Shown here in pieces: positions 25,061 to 37,000 of a DNA stretch of 64,000 nt. The position numbers and the translations under genes are program-made. Origin of the DNA: Liolophura sinensis (Eukaryota > Mollusca > Polyplacophora > Chitonida > Chitonidae); contig NC_088301.1 of the NCBI RefSeq assembly GCF_032854445.1, forward strand, positions 38,117,187 through 38,181,186. The letters run 5' to 3'. The notes beneath the pieces are model-generated. The model was not told where the DNA came from and made no database searches. It saw only the letters and a list, made by a program, of their open reading frames with translations. Within the stretch, counting starts at the first letter, position 1, and every line of letters begins with the position of its first letter.

Positions 25061-25405
25061 ATTAAACCTTGCTTTGGGGCAGTACATTCATCGTGTAGAA
25101 TGAGGTCGCCACGTTGGATGCATGAACGGTTGCAATCAACTGAGATACAAATTTTATTATCGACATCATACATGCTGGCACGGTACAAGATTTGAACATT
25201 TCTTACGTCTTTCCCACGTTGAAAACTGTTTCTTTTTGCCTGCATGGATGCGTCCTCATTTTGTACTTTCTTTCTTAGTTATTTGGTGATGTGTTTTACA
25301 CGTCGTTTTTGGGAATCGTTTTGGCCTTACACGTGACATTCTGGAACATCCATTTTGGTTGACGATAGGTATACGAATGTCTGCTTCGACGCATAGATTA
25401 AAGTT
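25061..25405 (+). mobile_element. Retroelement tail, copy 4 (untranslated part only)
   Basis: Begins with CATCGTGTAGAATGAGGTCG and GAACGGTTGCAATCAACTGA, and ends with GCTTCGACGCATAGATTAAA. This reproduces the order of the tail in copies 1-3 without any coding part. Repeated 3'-truncated to tail-only copies in one direction suggest nested or tandem insertion. Confidence 0.6.
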
Positions 25406-26969
25406 TTTTTTACAAATGCATCGTTTGGAATTATTACATTTCTTATTGTATAGTGCTGATTCAAGATTCAAGAAAGTGACATATTAGCATAAAAGGTACA
25501 ATAATAGACAGAATAAGCAAATTAGGGAGTAATGGGATACGAAGTAAAGATACAAGATCAATCAAAAAACTTCACACTAAAAGAACAAATACCATGTCTC
25601 TTTAGTACAAATACGTATAAATTAAGTTCAACAGTGAAACTAAGAAACTCAAGTTGATTAAAGATAAATTATCTCGTGTATGAGCTCACGTCATCTGTAG
25701 GATGACGTTTTATTTGTTAATGGAAGAACAATTGTAATATAGTCAACATAGGCCTATAAGACGATGAGTCCTTCCTGAAATACAACCACTTCCGTCACCA
25801 CTTAAATAATTCAGAAGAATGCCCCAGACCGTCGTTCCTGCCTTCGTTTAGTTGAGCGACTGACATGTTAAGACAACGTGGCATGTACAAAAAATTATTT
25901 ATTTGATATTTCAAAAACCAGAAAGCTTTTGAAATCTGTCAGCCTTTACTTCATCAATTAAGTAGGCTATATATGACATCGAGAGACACTTGTCTCTCAG
26001 TAGGGTCTGACTTCTCCTCCATGTGTCTATACTGCGCTCTTCCAGCCGTGCACAATCTTTACTTTGCAGTTTATATCATTAGTTTTTATGTAGATTTTGT
26101 AGATACATTTTCAACAATAACGCATCTCTTTACGTAACGGATCAAATTATTTCCCGCAAATTCCGACATATTGTTAACAAGAAACTAATCATTCCCAGTA
26201 ACATCTTTTCGTTCGCTGTTCACATGCCATGCATGCATTTCTCATTTAGAATGGTTATGGTCCATATTTACCAAAATCTATTAACACCAAGAACTACTGG
26301 TCGTACAGGAGCCTTTGGAATGGAGTACTGCCTGAAACTCTTCCATGGAAGTAATTTCTTTGTGTTTTTTTATTTTATGTCATAGTCTTCCTGCTTAAAT
26401 CTGTATATCTATATCATTCTGTTTTGCATTTTCTAAAAATTTTGTATGGTTAGGATGAAAGCTTGCTCCGCAATTTGCTTGTACATAGAAATCAATGCCT
26501 CGACAAGGACATACAGTTGTTATACGACAATGCCGTTCTCATAAAGCCTGACAGTTCGATTATGATGTTGGGAAATGAAGCAATAGAGGACTGAGTTTAT
26601 TCTGGTAAAAAGGTACATCTACTAGATGCTTATGCAGCCTTCCTCATATATGCATTACGTCACACATACGTCATAGCACAAAATAATACGTATAATGTTT
26701 AGCCACGTGCATCTTGAACGTCGCCATCTCCCTGTTTTGCCTTCTCTGGCTTTTTTTGCACAACAATGGTGTTTCTGTGTCGTTTTCACGAGAAATTTAC
26801 GGAGAACTTAGATTAATGCTCTGAGAAGGATCTCTAGCGCTGAATGAGGCGGACGAAACCAAAGATGGTATTTTTGTAATATGACTCATTTATCTCATAA
26901 TTGTAATTTCCTACTTTTTAAGCAATAAAACTTGCACAAATAAAACAAATATAAAACTTAACTAAGGTA
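25406..26969. other. Non-genic stretch
   Basis: No gene, RNA or repeat is recognised. It is probably intergenic. Confidence 0.45.
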
Positions 26970-27060
26970 AAGAGACAGGGGGCCGGTTGCGTATGACCAT
27001 TTGTCAGCTATCACATGCACTGCCGTCGCTGCTCTGCTTTTTATTCTCTGATTAGTATCG
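26970..27060 (+). repeat. Interspersed repeat family X, copy
   Basis: GGTTGCGTATGACCATTTGT, GCTATCACATGCACTGCCGT and CGCTGCTCTGCTTTTTATTC match copies at 19285-19410 and 60025-60145 in order. Confidence 0.6.
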
Positions 27061-27310
27061 AATTGGTAGATGTCATCTAGAAAGTGGGTAACAGTAGTAT
27101 CAGTTGGTATTGTGCCTGATTGAGGTCGCTGCTTCAAAACCCGGACTGGTCTCAGCCAATTTTCAGAATTAGAATCTCCATGTAGCGGTAATACTGTTAC
27201 GTAAGTCGACTGTCTAAATAACAATTACCAATCTGATATATTCAGCTACGGGAGCTGTGTCATTTCTTTTCATCATAGGGGTAGCCTGATGCATGTTCCC
27301 CGTAAATTAA

Positions 27311-27586
27311 AGGATACATGAAACGCTTTGGTTTTGTTTCTTAATGTGCAGATTATCATGTGTAATAACATATAACAGTACGCCGAGTTCCGAGCAAGAC
27401 TAACGATGACGTAATTTCTGAAAAACTCCGACCGTTGACGGAAAATATACATAATATAGAGGGGTAATTAACAGGTATAAAATACCCCCCAAAATGACAT
27501 TTTTCACACAAAAATTCCGAGGTTTAATTTTCTTCATTTGGCATAAACACATAGTCTTTATTTTATAGTTCCTTTTCATGTATCCT
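27311..27586. mobile_element. MITE, 276 bp, 13-bp perfect terminal inverted repeats, TTAA flanks
   Basis: The left end is AGGATACATGAAA (27311-27323) and the right end TTTCATGTATCCT (27574-27586), an exact reverse complement. Both are directly flanked by TTAA (27307-27310 and 27587-27590), so the symmetric match extends to 17 bases. The interior has no open frame. Small size, inverted ends and a TTAA target duplication are the signature of a non-autonomous DNA transposon. TTAA duplication is classically piggyBac-type, but the terminal sequence does not prove the superfamily. Confidence 0.85.
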
Positions 27587-27590
27587 TTAA

Positions 27591-29990
27591 GTTTATCGGT
27601 CAGATATATCTTCTGTTTCTCTGGGAAGCCTTTTGGTTAAGTGCTCTGGGCTGTTGTCATGTTTTTGTTGGTGATTTGGTGCATCAGGTCACTGGTTCGA
27701 AACTGTAGTGGTTTCATTTGATTTTAGAGACAAAATTCTGTGCTGTATCCAGGTGTTATCCTAAGACCGTATGTCTTTTATATCATTAGGCCTACGGCAT
27801 AGATAACTTAGAGTCAAAGCTATCCTTGGTATACATGTACTATACTTCCTTTAATTACAACTGAATTTGTGACGAGGATTGAAATCATTACATTTACAAA
27901 AATGTGACAAAAACTCTACAAGGCGAGATATAGATATATTTATATATGCCTACACCATATGCAGGACGCATTGACATACTACTGTCCAAATAATTGAAAT
28001 AATCCCTTTTGTCATAACGCGTTGACGGTGTGAGATACCTCTAGAGCCTAATTGGTCACCCTTACACATATATATATATATAGGTTCGAATAAAATGCAC
28101 CATCTGGACTAAGAGCAAAAGATCATTCAGTATATACAGCATAATAAATAAACTTTAGTATTGATTCTAGAGCTTAAAAAAATATTGCTTTTTAGTCATT
28201 TTTGCACATATGAAAACCGGTATAGGTCTGCCAATAGAGGTGCGGAAGTCGGTATGCTCTGTTGGTAAATGGTATATTCATTTAATTCACATTTCAATAA
28301 TGGGTCGTAAACAAATTTAAAAATGGTGCTTAGGATTTGAGGAACAAACGCTACAACTTCAGTGTTATCATGCACACTGAAAAACCTTGTCCGACGTCCA
28401 GTATCGATTAGTTCTCAACGCCCACGCTCCATGAGGCATTAAAAGAACATTTGAAATGTGTGACAGTTAAATCTGTAGGCTTTAAATTAAAATGTCACGA
28501 TCAACAAAACCAACATTTCGCCAATGACAGTGACATGTACCCCGCCTGGTAGGGCCTGTTAAGTATAGGGCCTACATGTTGGCCGTAGGACTGAAATATG
28601 GATAAAAAAATTAGTGGTCATTAAGTTAATAGGCTAGCACAAGGTACATGCTGTCAGTCTGTAACACAAATGTACGCTATCAACCCCGCATGTAACGCTT
28701 TGGGGTTAATATTAGACAGTAGTACAGTATTAAACCCAAGATGTAGGTTTGCACCACTCGAACTTGTCGTTGAGAGTTATCTGTTCCTGACCTAATTTTT
28801 CAACGTCCGCTACTCGCATATTCGGCTTTGCGGTCACGTGACAAATGTGAAGAGATAAACAAGACGTTCACGATGAAAGCTGAAATGGGTAGTTTCATCT
28901 AAAAAATGGAGTGATCTTTGATGATTTTCCATCAGATTAATAGGTGAGTAGCTATCGGAGTTTTCGCAGGAGGGATGACAATTATGCAAAACCAATGTGG
29001 GCAATTTTTGACCACTGCCGACGCTAAACAAAGTATAGGGTATAGGGCTCAGTATAACTAGGTCAACCAGGGTACTATTTTAGCAGATGAACTTTGGTCT
29101 AACAGCTGATTTCCATACCGTCGAGGAATAAGTGTTGTTTTGTGTTTCTTTAATATATAGATGCCATTTCCTTGATTTTGTGAGTGAAGTAATGCATTGC
29201 TTTGTTCCAAATAGAATTTCTTGCAGTGAGTAACTTTGTAATTTTTTTATTTTTTTTTTGTGGGGGGAGGGGGGACACTGATTGGGGAAAACAAAAGGAA
29301 CACTGTATGAAAATGTGTACATGTAGGCCTATATACTGTTAATGTAACCATGGTGTAATGCAGTCTCAGTTCAATCACCACACAAAGTTGTAGTAATATA
29401 ATGACAAGTCTTGTGTAAATTATTTTCATGTATCTAAACTTTGTTAGTCAAATGTATGGGCCGGTCTACTATTACCTCATTAACTCACTGAGTATAATTC
29501 TTGAGTTTGAAAAGAAAATGTGCTAGTCCCAAAATCATTATGTGGTTGAAAAATATTCTTTTTTGTATCTTTTCAGACCCATAATTTTGCTACTATGAAC
29601 AGGTCACAAGAACTGGATTGGATGGTAGGAATAATTTATACCGGTATATAAAGTGAATTTTATATGTACCGTTACAGATTATTTTGGTTTGTTATGGAAG
29701 GATCATGCGACCAAGATTTTAGTTTTTCTGCTTCACTGCTCCTGTGGGACAACTGTATTTAACAACTTGGGGTTGCAGAAGTGCTGACTGTTTTACCTTT
29801 CCTGCCCAAGCCACATCCGACAGATTTTGCCTAGTTACTGTGAATAACAAACCTGTCAGTTCAGAAGCTGTAGATATGACACCTCCTGAGTGTGTTAAAG
29901 TGTTCAGCGCATCCTCATCCCGAGTGACCTCTGGTTGCAGTGACAGGGAGAAGTTGTGGTCTCACAGAGTCATTGTTGTTGTTTTAACAG
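27591..29990. other. Upstream region of the galactosyltransferase-like gene
   Basis: No other gene is recognised. Two possible acceptor sites for the downstream gene lie here: TTGTATCTTTTCAG ending at about 29576, and GTTGTTGTTTTAACAG ending at 29990. Earlier 5' untranslated exons of that gene may lie in this interval, but I cannot place them. Confidence 0.4.
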
Positions 29991-29992
29991 TC

Positions 29993-31090
29993 ATGCGGCC
30001 CGGCAGATTGTCATGTAAGTCTATGGTGAAAGCTGTTGTTTTAACTGCAATTTTAACCATTGTGTCTGGCTTTTTTTTGCTGTCTTTTGCACCACAGCTA
30101 AGCACAGGGATTTCTGATGGCACAGCATCTGACAATTATCATGTGCCACGAAGGAGAAAACTCCGACTGACAGCTAAAGATGGACATTCTATAAATGTCA
30201 AAGCACCTTTGCGTTTGGGAAAAGATCCAGGTGATGTGTGGGATATCAAAGTTTTCAAATCGTATAATGATATTCAGCCATACTGTGAGGAAAATGCAAT
30301 TTTATTGATCATGATAACATCTGCGCCTGGCAATTATGAAAGACGAAATGCCATCCGCAAATCTTGGTGTAGCAGTCATACTATGGGGTTTTCAGCCCAA
30401 CAGTGGCAGTGTGTGTTTATGATAGGACAGACAGAGAATTCCACTATCAGCACTCATATCACACAGGAAGCCTTTCGTTTCAGGGACATCTTACAAGGCA
30501 GCTATTTGGATGTTTATAGAAATCTTACCCTGAAAGTATTCCATGGATTTGACTGGGCAGCTAAAAACTGTCACCAGGTTCAATATCTGCTCAAAACAGA
30601 TGATGATTGTTTTGTCAATGCTGGACTTCTGTATAACTTTCTAGTGAACCATAATCATAATTTATTGAACCTGTACGTGGGAAATGTTTTCTCAGCCGAA
30701 GACAAGAGGACAGTTGTTCGTAACCCAAAGAGCCGCTGGTTTGTCTCTGAACAGGATTTTGCAGAGACAATTTACCCAAGATATTCCAGTGGAACAGGGT
30801 ATCTCATGTCCTATGATGTACTTCTTCGGCTGGTGCAGGTCAGCAAGTCTGTCACACCTTTTCCTGTTGAAGATGCCTATGTAGGATACCTCATCTATAA
30901 ACTGGGTATTGAGCCTATTGCCAGCACTCGATTTACCCTGTATGGTAAAGGTTGGACTACATGTAACTTTCTTTATCTTATGGTCATCCATGGTGTTGAA
31001 GCTGACACACAAAGTAAAATGCTGTCAAAGACACTCAGTGCCCCATACAGTCACTGCAAAGTAGATGGATTAGAGAGCAGCTGGAGGTAG
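29993..31090 (+). CDS. Beta-1,3-galactosyltransferase-like protein, GT31 family (365 aa)
   Basis: Golgi type II membrane glycosyltransferase that would transfer galactose or N-acetylglucosamine in beta-1,3 linkage onto glycoconjugates. Residue 1 is the Met at 29993. A short basic tail is followed by a transmembrane anchor (about residues 11-32, MVKAVVLTAILTIVSGFFLL), then a stem and a lumenal domain with all family motifs: RRNAIRKSW (about 117-125), the FRDIL...YRNLTLK block (about 162-181), the metal-binding KTDDDCF (DDD at 203-205), YPRYSSGTGY (261-270) and EDAYVG (293-298). NST and NLT are possible N-glycosylation sites. The frame is open upstream to an ATG at 29744, which would give 448 aa. 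I prefer 29993 because a strong acceptor (pyrimidine tract then AACAG) ends at 29990 and the protein then starts just before the anchor, at the usual family length. The exact acceptor sugar and orthologue cannot be told from sequence. The coding part lies in one exon, as in many vertebrate B3GALT genes. Confidence 0.9.
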   Translation: MRPGRLSCKSMVKAVVLTAILTIVSGFFLLSFAPQLSTGISDGTASDNYHVPRRRKLRLTAKDGHSINVKAPLRLGKDPGDVWDIKVFKSYNDIQPYCEENAILLIMITSAPGNYERRNAIRKSWCSSHTMGFSAQQWQCVFMIGQTENSTISTHITQEAFRFRDILQGSYLDVYRNLTLKVFHGFDWAAKNCHQVQYLLKTDDDCFVNAGLLYNFLVNHNHNLLNLYVGNVFSAEDKRTVVRNPKSRWFVSEQDFAETIYPRYSSGTGYLMSYDVLLRLVQVSKSVTPFPVEDAYVGYLIYKLGIEPIASTRFTLYGKGWTTCNFLYLMVIHGVEADTQSKMLSKTLSAPYSHCKVDGLESSWR

Positions 31091-34000
31091 CCCAGTCTTC
31101 TGTGTATGCATACATACACTGTGTAGCTACATTCAAACAAGTTGCTGTAACATAGTGTGAAATGTTACATAGTTTTACAACTTGTAAGTATTAAATCCAG
31201 GCTTGCCATGGCTAAGACATTTACATCCATGTATTAGTTTTTTACAACAGGTTATCTTTTTTTCCCCAGTAATCCTTAACAAGTTTTTATACACTTTTTG
31301 AACAATATATACTATTTTATTAATATGAAGATGTATCATTGTTTATAAATTGTTTTTATGTGAGACTGTTACTTTCTAGGAGGTGGGTTTTTGAGTAAAA
31401 TAATTCTCCATATGTATAAAGTGTATAAAGTTACTTCACATTGATCTTTTAAATGACCATTGAAAATGAATGTCATTTGTTAAGGATTAACTCTGTCAAG
31501 ACGTTATTTTGAAATTTTTGAAATATATAAATTGAATTATTAACTGGTTAGAGTGAAGCAATGAATGATCCAGCTTGGTTAGAAGTGCATAAAAGGAAGC
31601 ATATTTAAAACCAGTACATGTATATTTATGTTGTATGCATGTATACCTAAGTACATGCATGCACATATAGACATTGCCATAGATTGGACGATTCAGAAAG
31701 AGACTTTAAAATTAACATGATTAATGTTTACTCCTTGATATGTATGTCGTATAAAGAGGATTTTTGTGTAAAACTAAATTCCTACAATGTTGAATTAAAG
31801 TACCTCCTAGTGTGCCAAAGTGTAATAAGAAAATAGATGTGTAACTATTAACTGTGCCTTAAATAAGTAAGTAAGTACTATTTTAATGGGTGTATAATTT
31901 TCCCATCATACATTAAATTGTATAATGATGTTGGTCCCCAGTTTTGTTCTATTCAGGTGATGGTATTCCTTAATTCTTATAAGCATATTCCCAAAGTTAG
32001 TTATATCACCAGTTTATACCTGTGTATTAAGGGGTCTTCCCCAATCATTAATGATGCCTTACATCTTGTTATATGAATGCATCTATACGTACCATTATAC
32101 CTGACATAATGTGTAAAATACATACATATTTATGGTTTCTTTAGTAAGCTGTCCATAAAAAGTGTGTAGTGAAGTAATTATGCAGTCAGTTAGGGCCTTT
32201 TGTTTAGCAACAGTTAAATATGCACTCTTTCAATGATGTAACATCTGGTACTAATGTACAGTGAGCTTTAGTTCATCCCACTGGTACTTTTCATCTGTGG
32301 ACAGAAGTTTGCATGACCTTTCAGAGAATTTGGCAGGCTGCCATGTAAGTGGATGAGAGCAGCACTGAACATCTATACATACTCATAGGAGTTTAGAGAA
32401 TTACACCATCCTGACCTATTTCTTCTGAATATTTTGCTTAGCATAGTCACTGATAATTTTCAGGCTGTATAATAATAATTTCTCAGATGTTGCGTTGAAA
32501 AACACCCAGAGTGAGGAGATTTAATCTTTAGGATATCTGCTTTCCAGGATATGTCCTCCTTTCCACTCCAACCCTAATTTCTAAAAATTTTATCATCATA
32601 TATTTCCTTTGTTTCCACAGTTTTTAACAATCTGATCAAGGCTTTTGCTTGATTGTCGGATTTTACTTTTTGGTCTTAAATTGTTGTTGATCTGCCGTCA
32701 CTACTGTATTTAAAAGGGTTTTAAAAAAAAGACTTCTTGTCTCTTACAGACTTTCAGTGTTACAAGTAAATGAATCATTAGGCACAGTTAAGTTTTAATA
32801 TCTACCTCACTTATTTAGGCCATAATGTGCATATGCCTGCTGAATGTGTGAGTGTCGGGCACCTTACACAGCTAGACAGCCTATAGCTGGGTCATGCTTT
32901 TTTATCAAGACATCATACAGGGGCCAACCACTGGGGAAAGTGGGCGAGAGCTGCTTATTGCATACACCAGCTGTACAGGCCTCACATAGGGAGGGGGGCA
33001 CAGTGCAGGAAGGTGTTGGGAAGGCAGCCTGCAGTGGCAGCTCACTGATTCTGTGGGGTTAAGCTGGGTCACACCATAGGGCCTGGGAGCATCAGCACTC
33101 AGAATGAGGGAGACTCTCCCATGCTGCCGGTGCAGCTGTGCTGGTTGATCAGTACACATGAACTCTAGTAATAGCCTTACACACTAGAGTCTTCAACATC
33201 TAATAAAATATATATATATTTCCACCTTTCACTAACTACCTCAATTTGTAAGTGGAATCCTGTATACATTACATAAGTGTTATGTACTGTGTGTGAGTGT
33301 ATTAATGCATGGTTTTGAACTGCTGTTTTCAAGAAGATATATTTTTCTACCTATTCCTTTTTTTTTATATAGATGCTGTTTGTAAGAAACTGCTTCTCAA
33401 AGGCTACCAAAAATACAAACTTGTGTAAATGTCCATTTATTATATGATACCTGTGCAACAAAAATTCACTGTCTTCTTTCATTGATCTGTATATGGCATC
33501 CAATATAAGCCACATACTACACTTACAGATTTAAACATTATAGAGCAACTGTGGTCACGTAAATCACTGTTACTTATGAGGAAACATGACATTTGGACAT
33601 GTACACAACTTTATCAGGACCATATTGTATTGCACAGACATTATTTCTGGGGCCATATGGTTCCCTTGACCCTTCGGAATCTATATTTATACTCAGAACA
33701 TACATCTAGTACATGCATGTACACTATATGTAGTTGACATGATATGTACCTTTTTAACAATATTTCTATTACATTAAACTGATTACAAACTTGGCAGGTA
33801 AGTCTTTTCTGTCAGTGTTTCATCTGGGATTAATTAATCCCAGGTTCCATGAAATTCTGCTGCTGATATGACATCAAAATTTGGAGAACAATTTTAAGTT
33901 TCTTACAACAATACAGGAGGCCAAAGTTAAAAGGTAAACTGCAAAAGCTATTAATAGCCCCACTTAACATACAACTTTTAAAAATAGGGTGAAAAATTTT

Positions 34001-37000
34001 CATTTCACCTAAAGAAATGTTGAACTTGTTAAAATCGGTATGTTAAAGTGTTCACACTGGCACATAAACCCATTTTCAGATTCGCAGCAGCAATGTTGAC
34101 CTTCAAAATGTCAATAAAATCACACTTTGGTAGGATTTAATTGCAATTGGGAAATTATACATCATAGAAAAGAAACCAGATTTTATAACTGGATACTTGT
34201 AACTTTAAAATTCAAAAATAGATTGTGATGTGATGTCACATGACGAATTTCTACAGTTTTCATTGGACTTCAACGCCCTTTGCAATTTATGTTGCTCTGT
34301 GAATGCTGTTACACCAAATACCAAATTTCAGCTTAATCAGTAGAGTTCTTGTGGAGAAGAAGTTTGTTAAAGCATTTGGCCACTTAACAATATGGCAGAA
34401 AAAGTAGGTTACAATAGAATATCAGTTGTTTAGGTTACACAGTTATGGTTAAGTATGTCTATTTTCAACTACTCACTAGTAATTTGGTTCAGTCATGACA
34501 TGGCAGTTTTTCAGGAAATGCAAAAAAGTGGGTGCAGAGAAAATTTTGTAATTTTTCAAGCAAGAACAGTAGCAGAGTTGATAATCAGATGTGTATCTAT
34601 ATATTTTCTACAGTGTAAAGAAAAAGGTGGTACCCAAATTTTTCAACCGCCTCTGTAACCAATGTTTGAAAGATTTTGAGAGAACTATGAGGTGTAAAGA
34701 ACTAATTTGCTCAGGGTTATGAAGCTTGCTTCTTTAGTCACACAAATGAATCATTTCAGCATAATTTTTATATTTTAAGCATTGTATGCTTAAATTCCAC
34801 TAAAAAAAGTGCTTTAGTGGAAGAAAAGGTTGACGATTTACAGTATGTAATGTTAGTTACAGATTTATTTTCAAATTGAACAGAACATGCAAAACTAAGT
34901 AGATAAGAGTAAACATATATAATGTATAGTATGACGTGTAACGGAGAAATAATCTGTCCAAACATTGCTTTTCATTCTTGGCCATGTTTCCTTAAGGTGA
35001 AATGTCAGGGTTATCGATTTGCTGCTAAAATTTAACACAGTGAGCAGTATATTGTTCTTTTTTATGAGTTACATTGAATTCATTCCATATATGTGAGTAG
35101 AAGTAAGTTGTAAATTAAACAGTCTGCTATTTGTTGATAATGCCATTTCATGACACATAGACCTAAAATTGTACTCCAAATTGAACTCGTGAAGGATTCC
35201 TGATAAGTAACTCTCAAGAAGAAGATTATGGTTATGTGAAAAATAAAGAAAATTATGCTTTTAAAATTAAAATTTGTTTTAATTACATTTTTGGATCATA
35301 GTTAACAACCCAGAATTTTCCTTCTATTTTATGCCTTTTTTACCCATCATTGTTTGGAAACTGTGGCCCTTTTGTGGTACATTTTTATGATAGACAGTAT
35401 CACAAACTGTATGTTAAAGATTAACAAAATGTTGCATTTAACCTTTAAATATATGCATCAAATAGGTATAATTTATCTGCTGATTCAGTGCTCTATCAAG
35501 TGTGAGCATTCAGCTTCAGATATTTTGTTTTGTACAGAGGATTGTAAGTTTTCAACCTTAGCCCAAAATGGTTGATTATTGATGATTGGAAACTTATTTA
35601 TCTGGTGTTCAAAACCATTGCATTTCATGAAATGATAATCCTATGGCAACATCCTGAAAAAAAGAAGAAATAAATGTACGTCTCATATATCAATGCAAAG
35701 ATTAATATGAAAGATAAATTAGTGAATTATTTCCACTACAGTAACCTGTAACCATTATGCTATTAAATGAGAAGCCTGTAGGTGATATAGCTGACAGTTT
35801 CCAAAACTTGGAAAGCATTGCATTTCATGTTTAAGAAGGTAATAAGGCTGTATCCTTAATATATGTACCTCCAACTGTGTGTGTATATGACTATCTCTGA
35901 GACCCAGACTTGCTATACAAAGGACACATTCATGTAGTAAATCAGAAGTATTGTTGCCGATTCCTGTTAATGCATATGACAGAGACAATACAAATATACA
36001 AATTAGCAGCCTGGTTGGAAAAAGAAAAGAAAAATGAAATTTTCATCTTTGGATATAAATGGGGATTTTTGATGGGATCTTGGAATTGATTATTGTGAGT
36101 CATTTAAGAGTGGCTGATGTATGCACCCATGTAGATGTATACCTGTACAGAGGACCAATGTTTTATAATGTTTTAGTAAAAGAGCTGTATATACTAATTG
36201 TGTACAGTTAAACGCATAGACCTCATAACTCTTATGGATTTATATCTTGATTGTAGCGTATACATTGTAACAAAACTTCCCTTTCCATTCAACTTTCTGA
36301 CTATACTAGCTGGTAAATCAGTGTGGTAACTTCAAGCCATATTACATTGCTGCTAGGTGTATAAAATTATAGTCAATAATTTGAAGAATTACCTGACAAT
36401 CCTTGCAACTTCATATGGCAATGCAATTCTTATGTAGATTACAATGATCCAAGTCACAGTATTATATGTTCACACTTGTAACATAAATGTTACTTTGTGC
36501 ATGTTTTTACTTATTTGTAAATATGATGTAAATGAACAGGCACATTCTTGTATTTTGTCCATGGATTGTACATACATACAGCCTTGTTTATCAGGCATAA
36601 TTGCTGTTTATTTGTACAGATGAGATAATTATATAATATTTCTAATACATGTAGTTAGGTTAGTTGAATTTTTACTTCGTCTTTTATCACTAATACTAAT
36701 TTTACAAGAACTATCACATCATATTACAATTTAAAAACATGTATGTTTCCTAATTTGCATTGAGACAACTGTGTGGCATGAAAAGTCTTTGTCAAGCAAA
36801 CTGTACTTTCACTAAATTAGAAACATACATGTACAATGACTAATAGACTGATATAATTGTTCCCAAATGGACAGAAGCCTCATTACTTGCCTACATGTAA
36901 TTCATATATAATACACATTGTTGCAGAAAAAGTACAAGCAGACATTTATGATTAACCACTATGCACAAATACGAGAATGCTGTAATTTTTTTTTCATAAA

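Noticed and set aside
30692-31012. 106-codon minus-strand frame inside the galactosyltransferase-like gene
   Set aside because: Shadow of the real plus-strand coding sequence.
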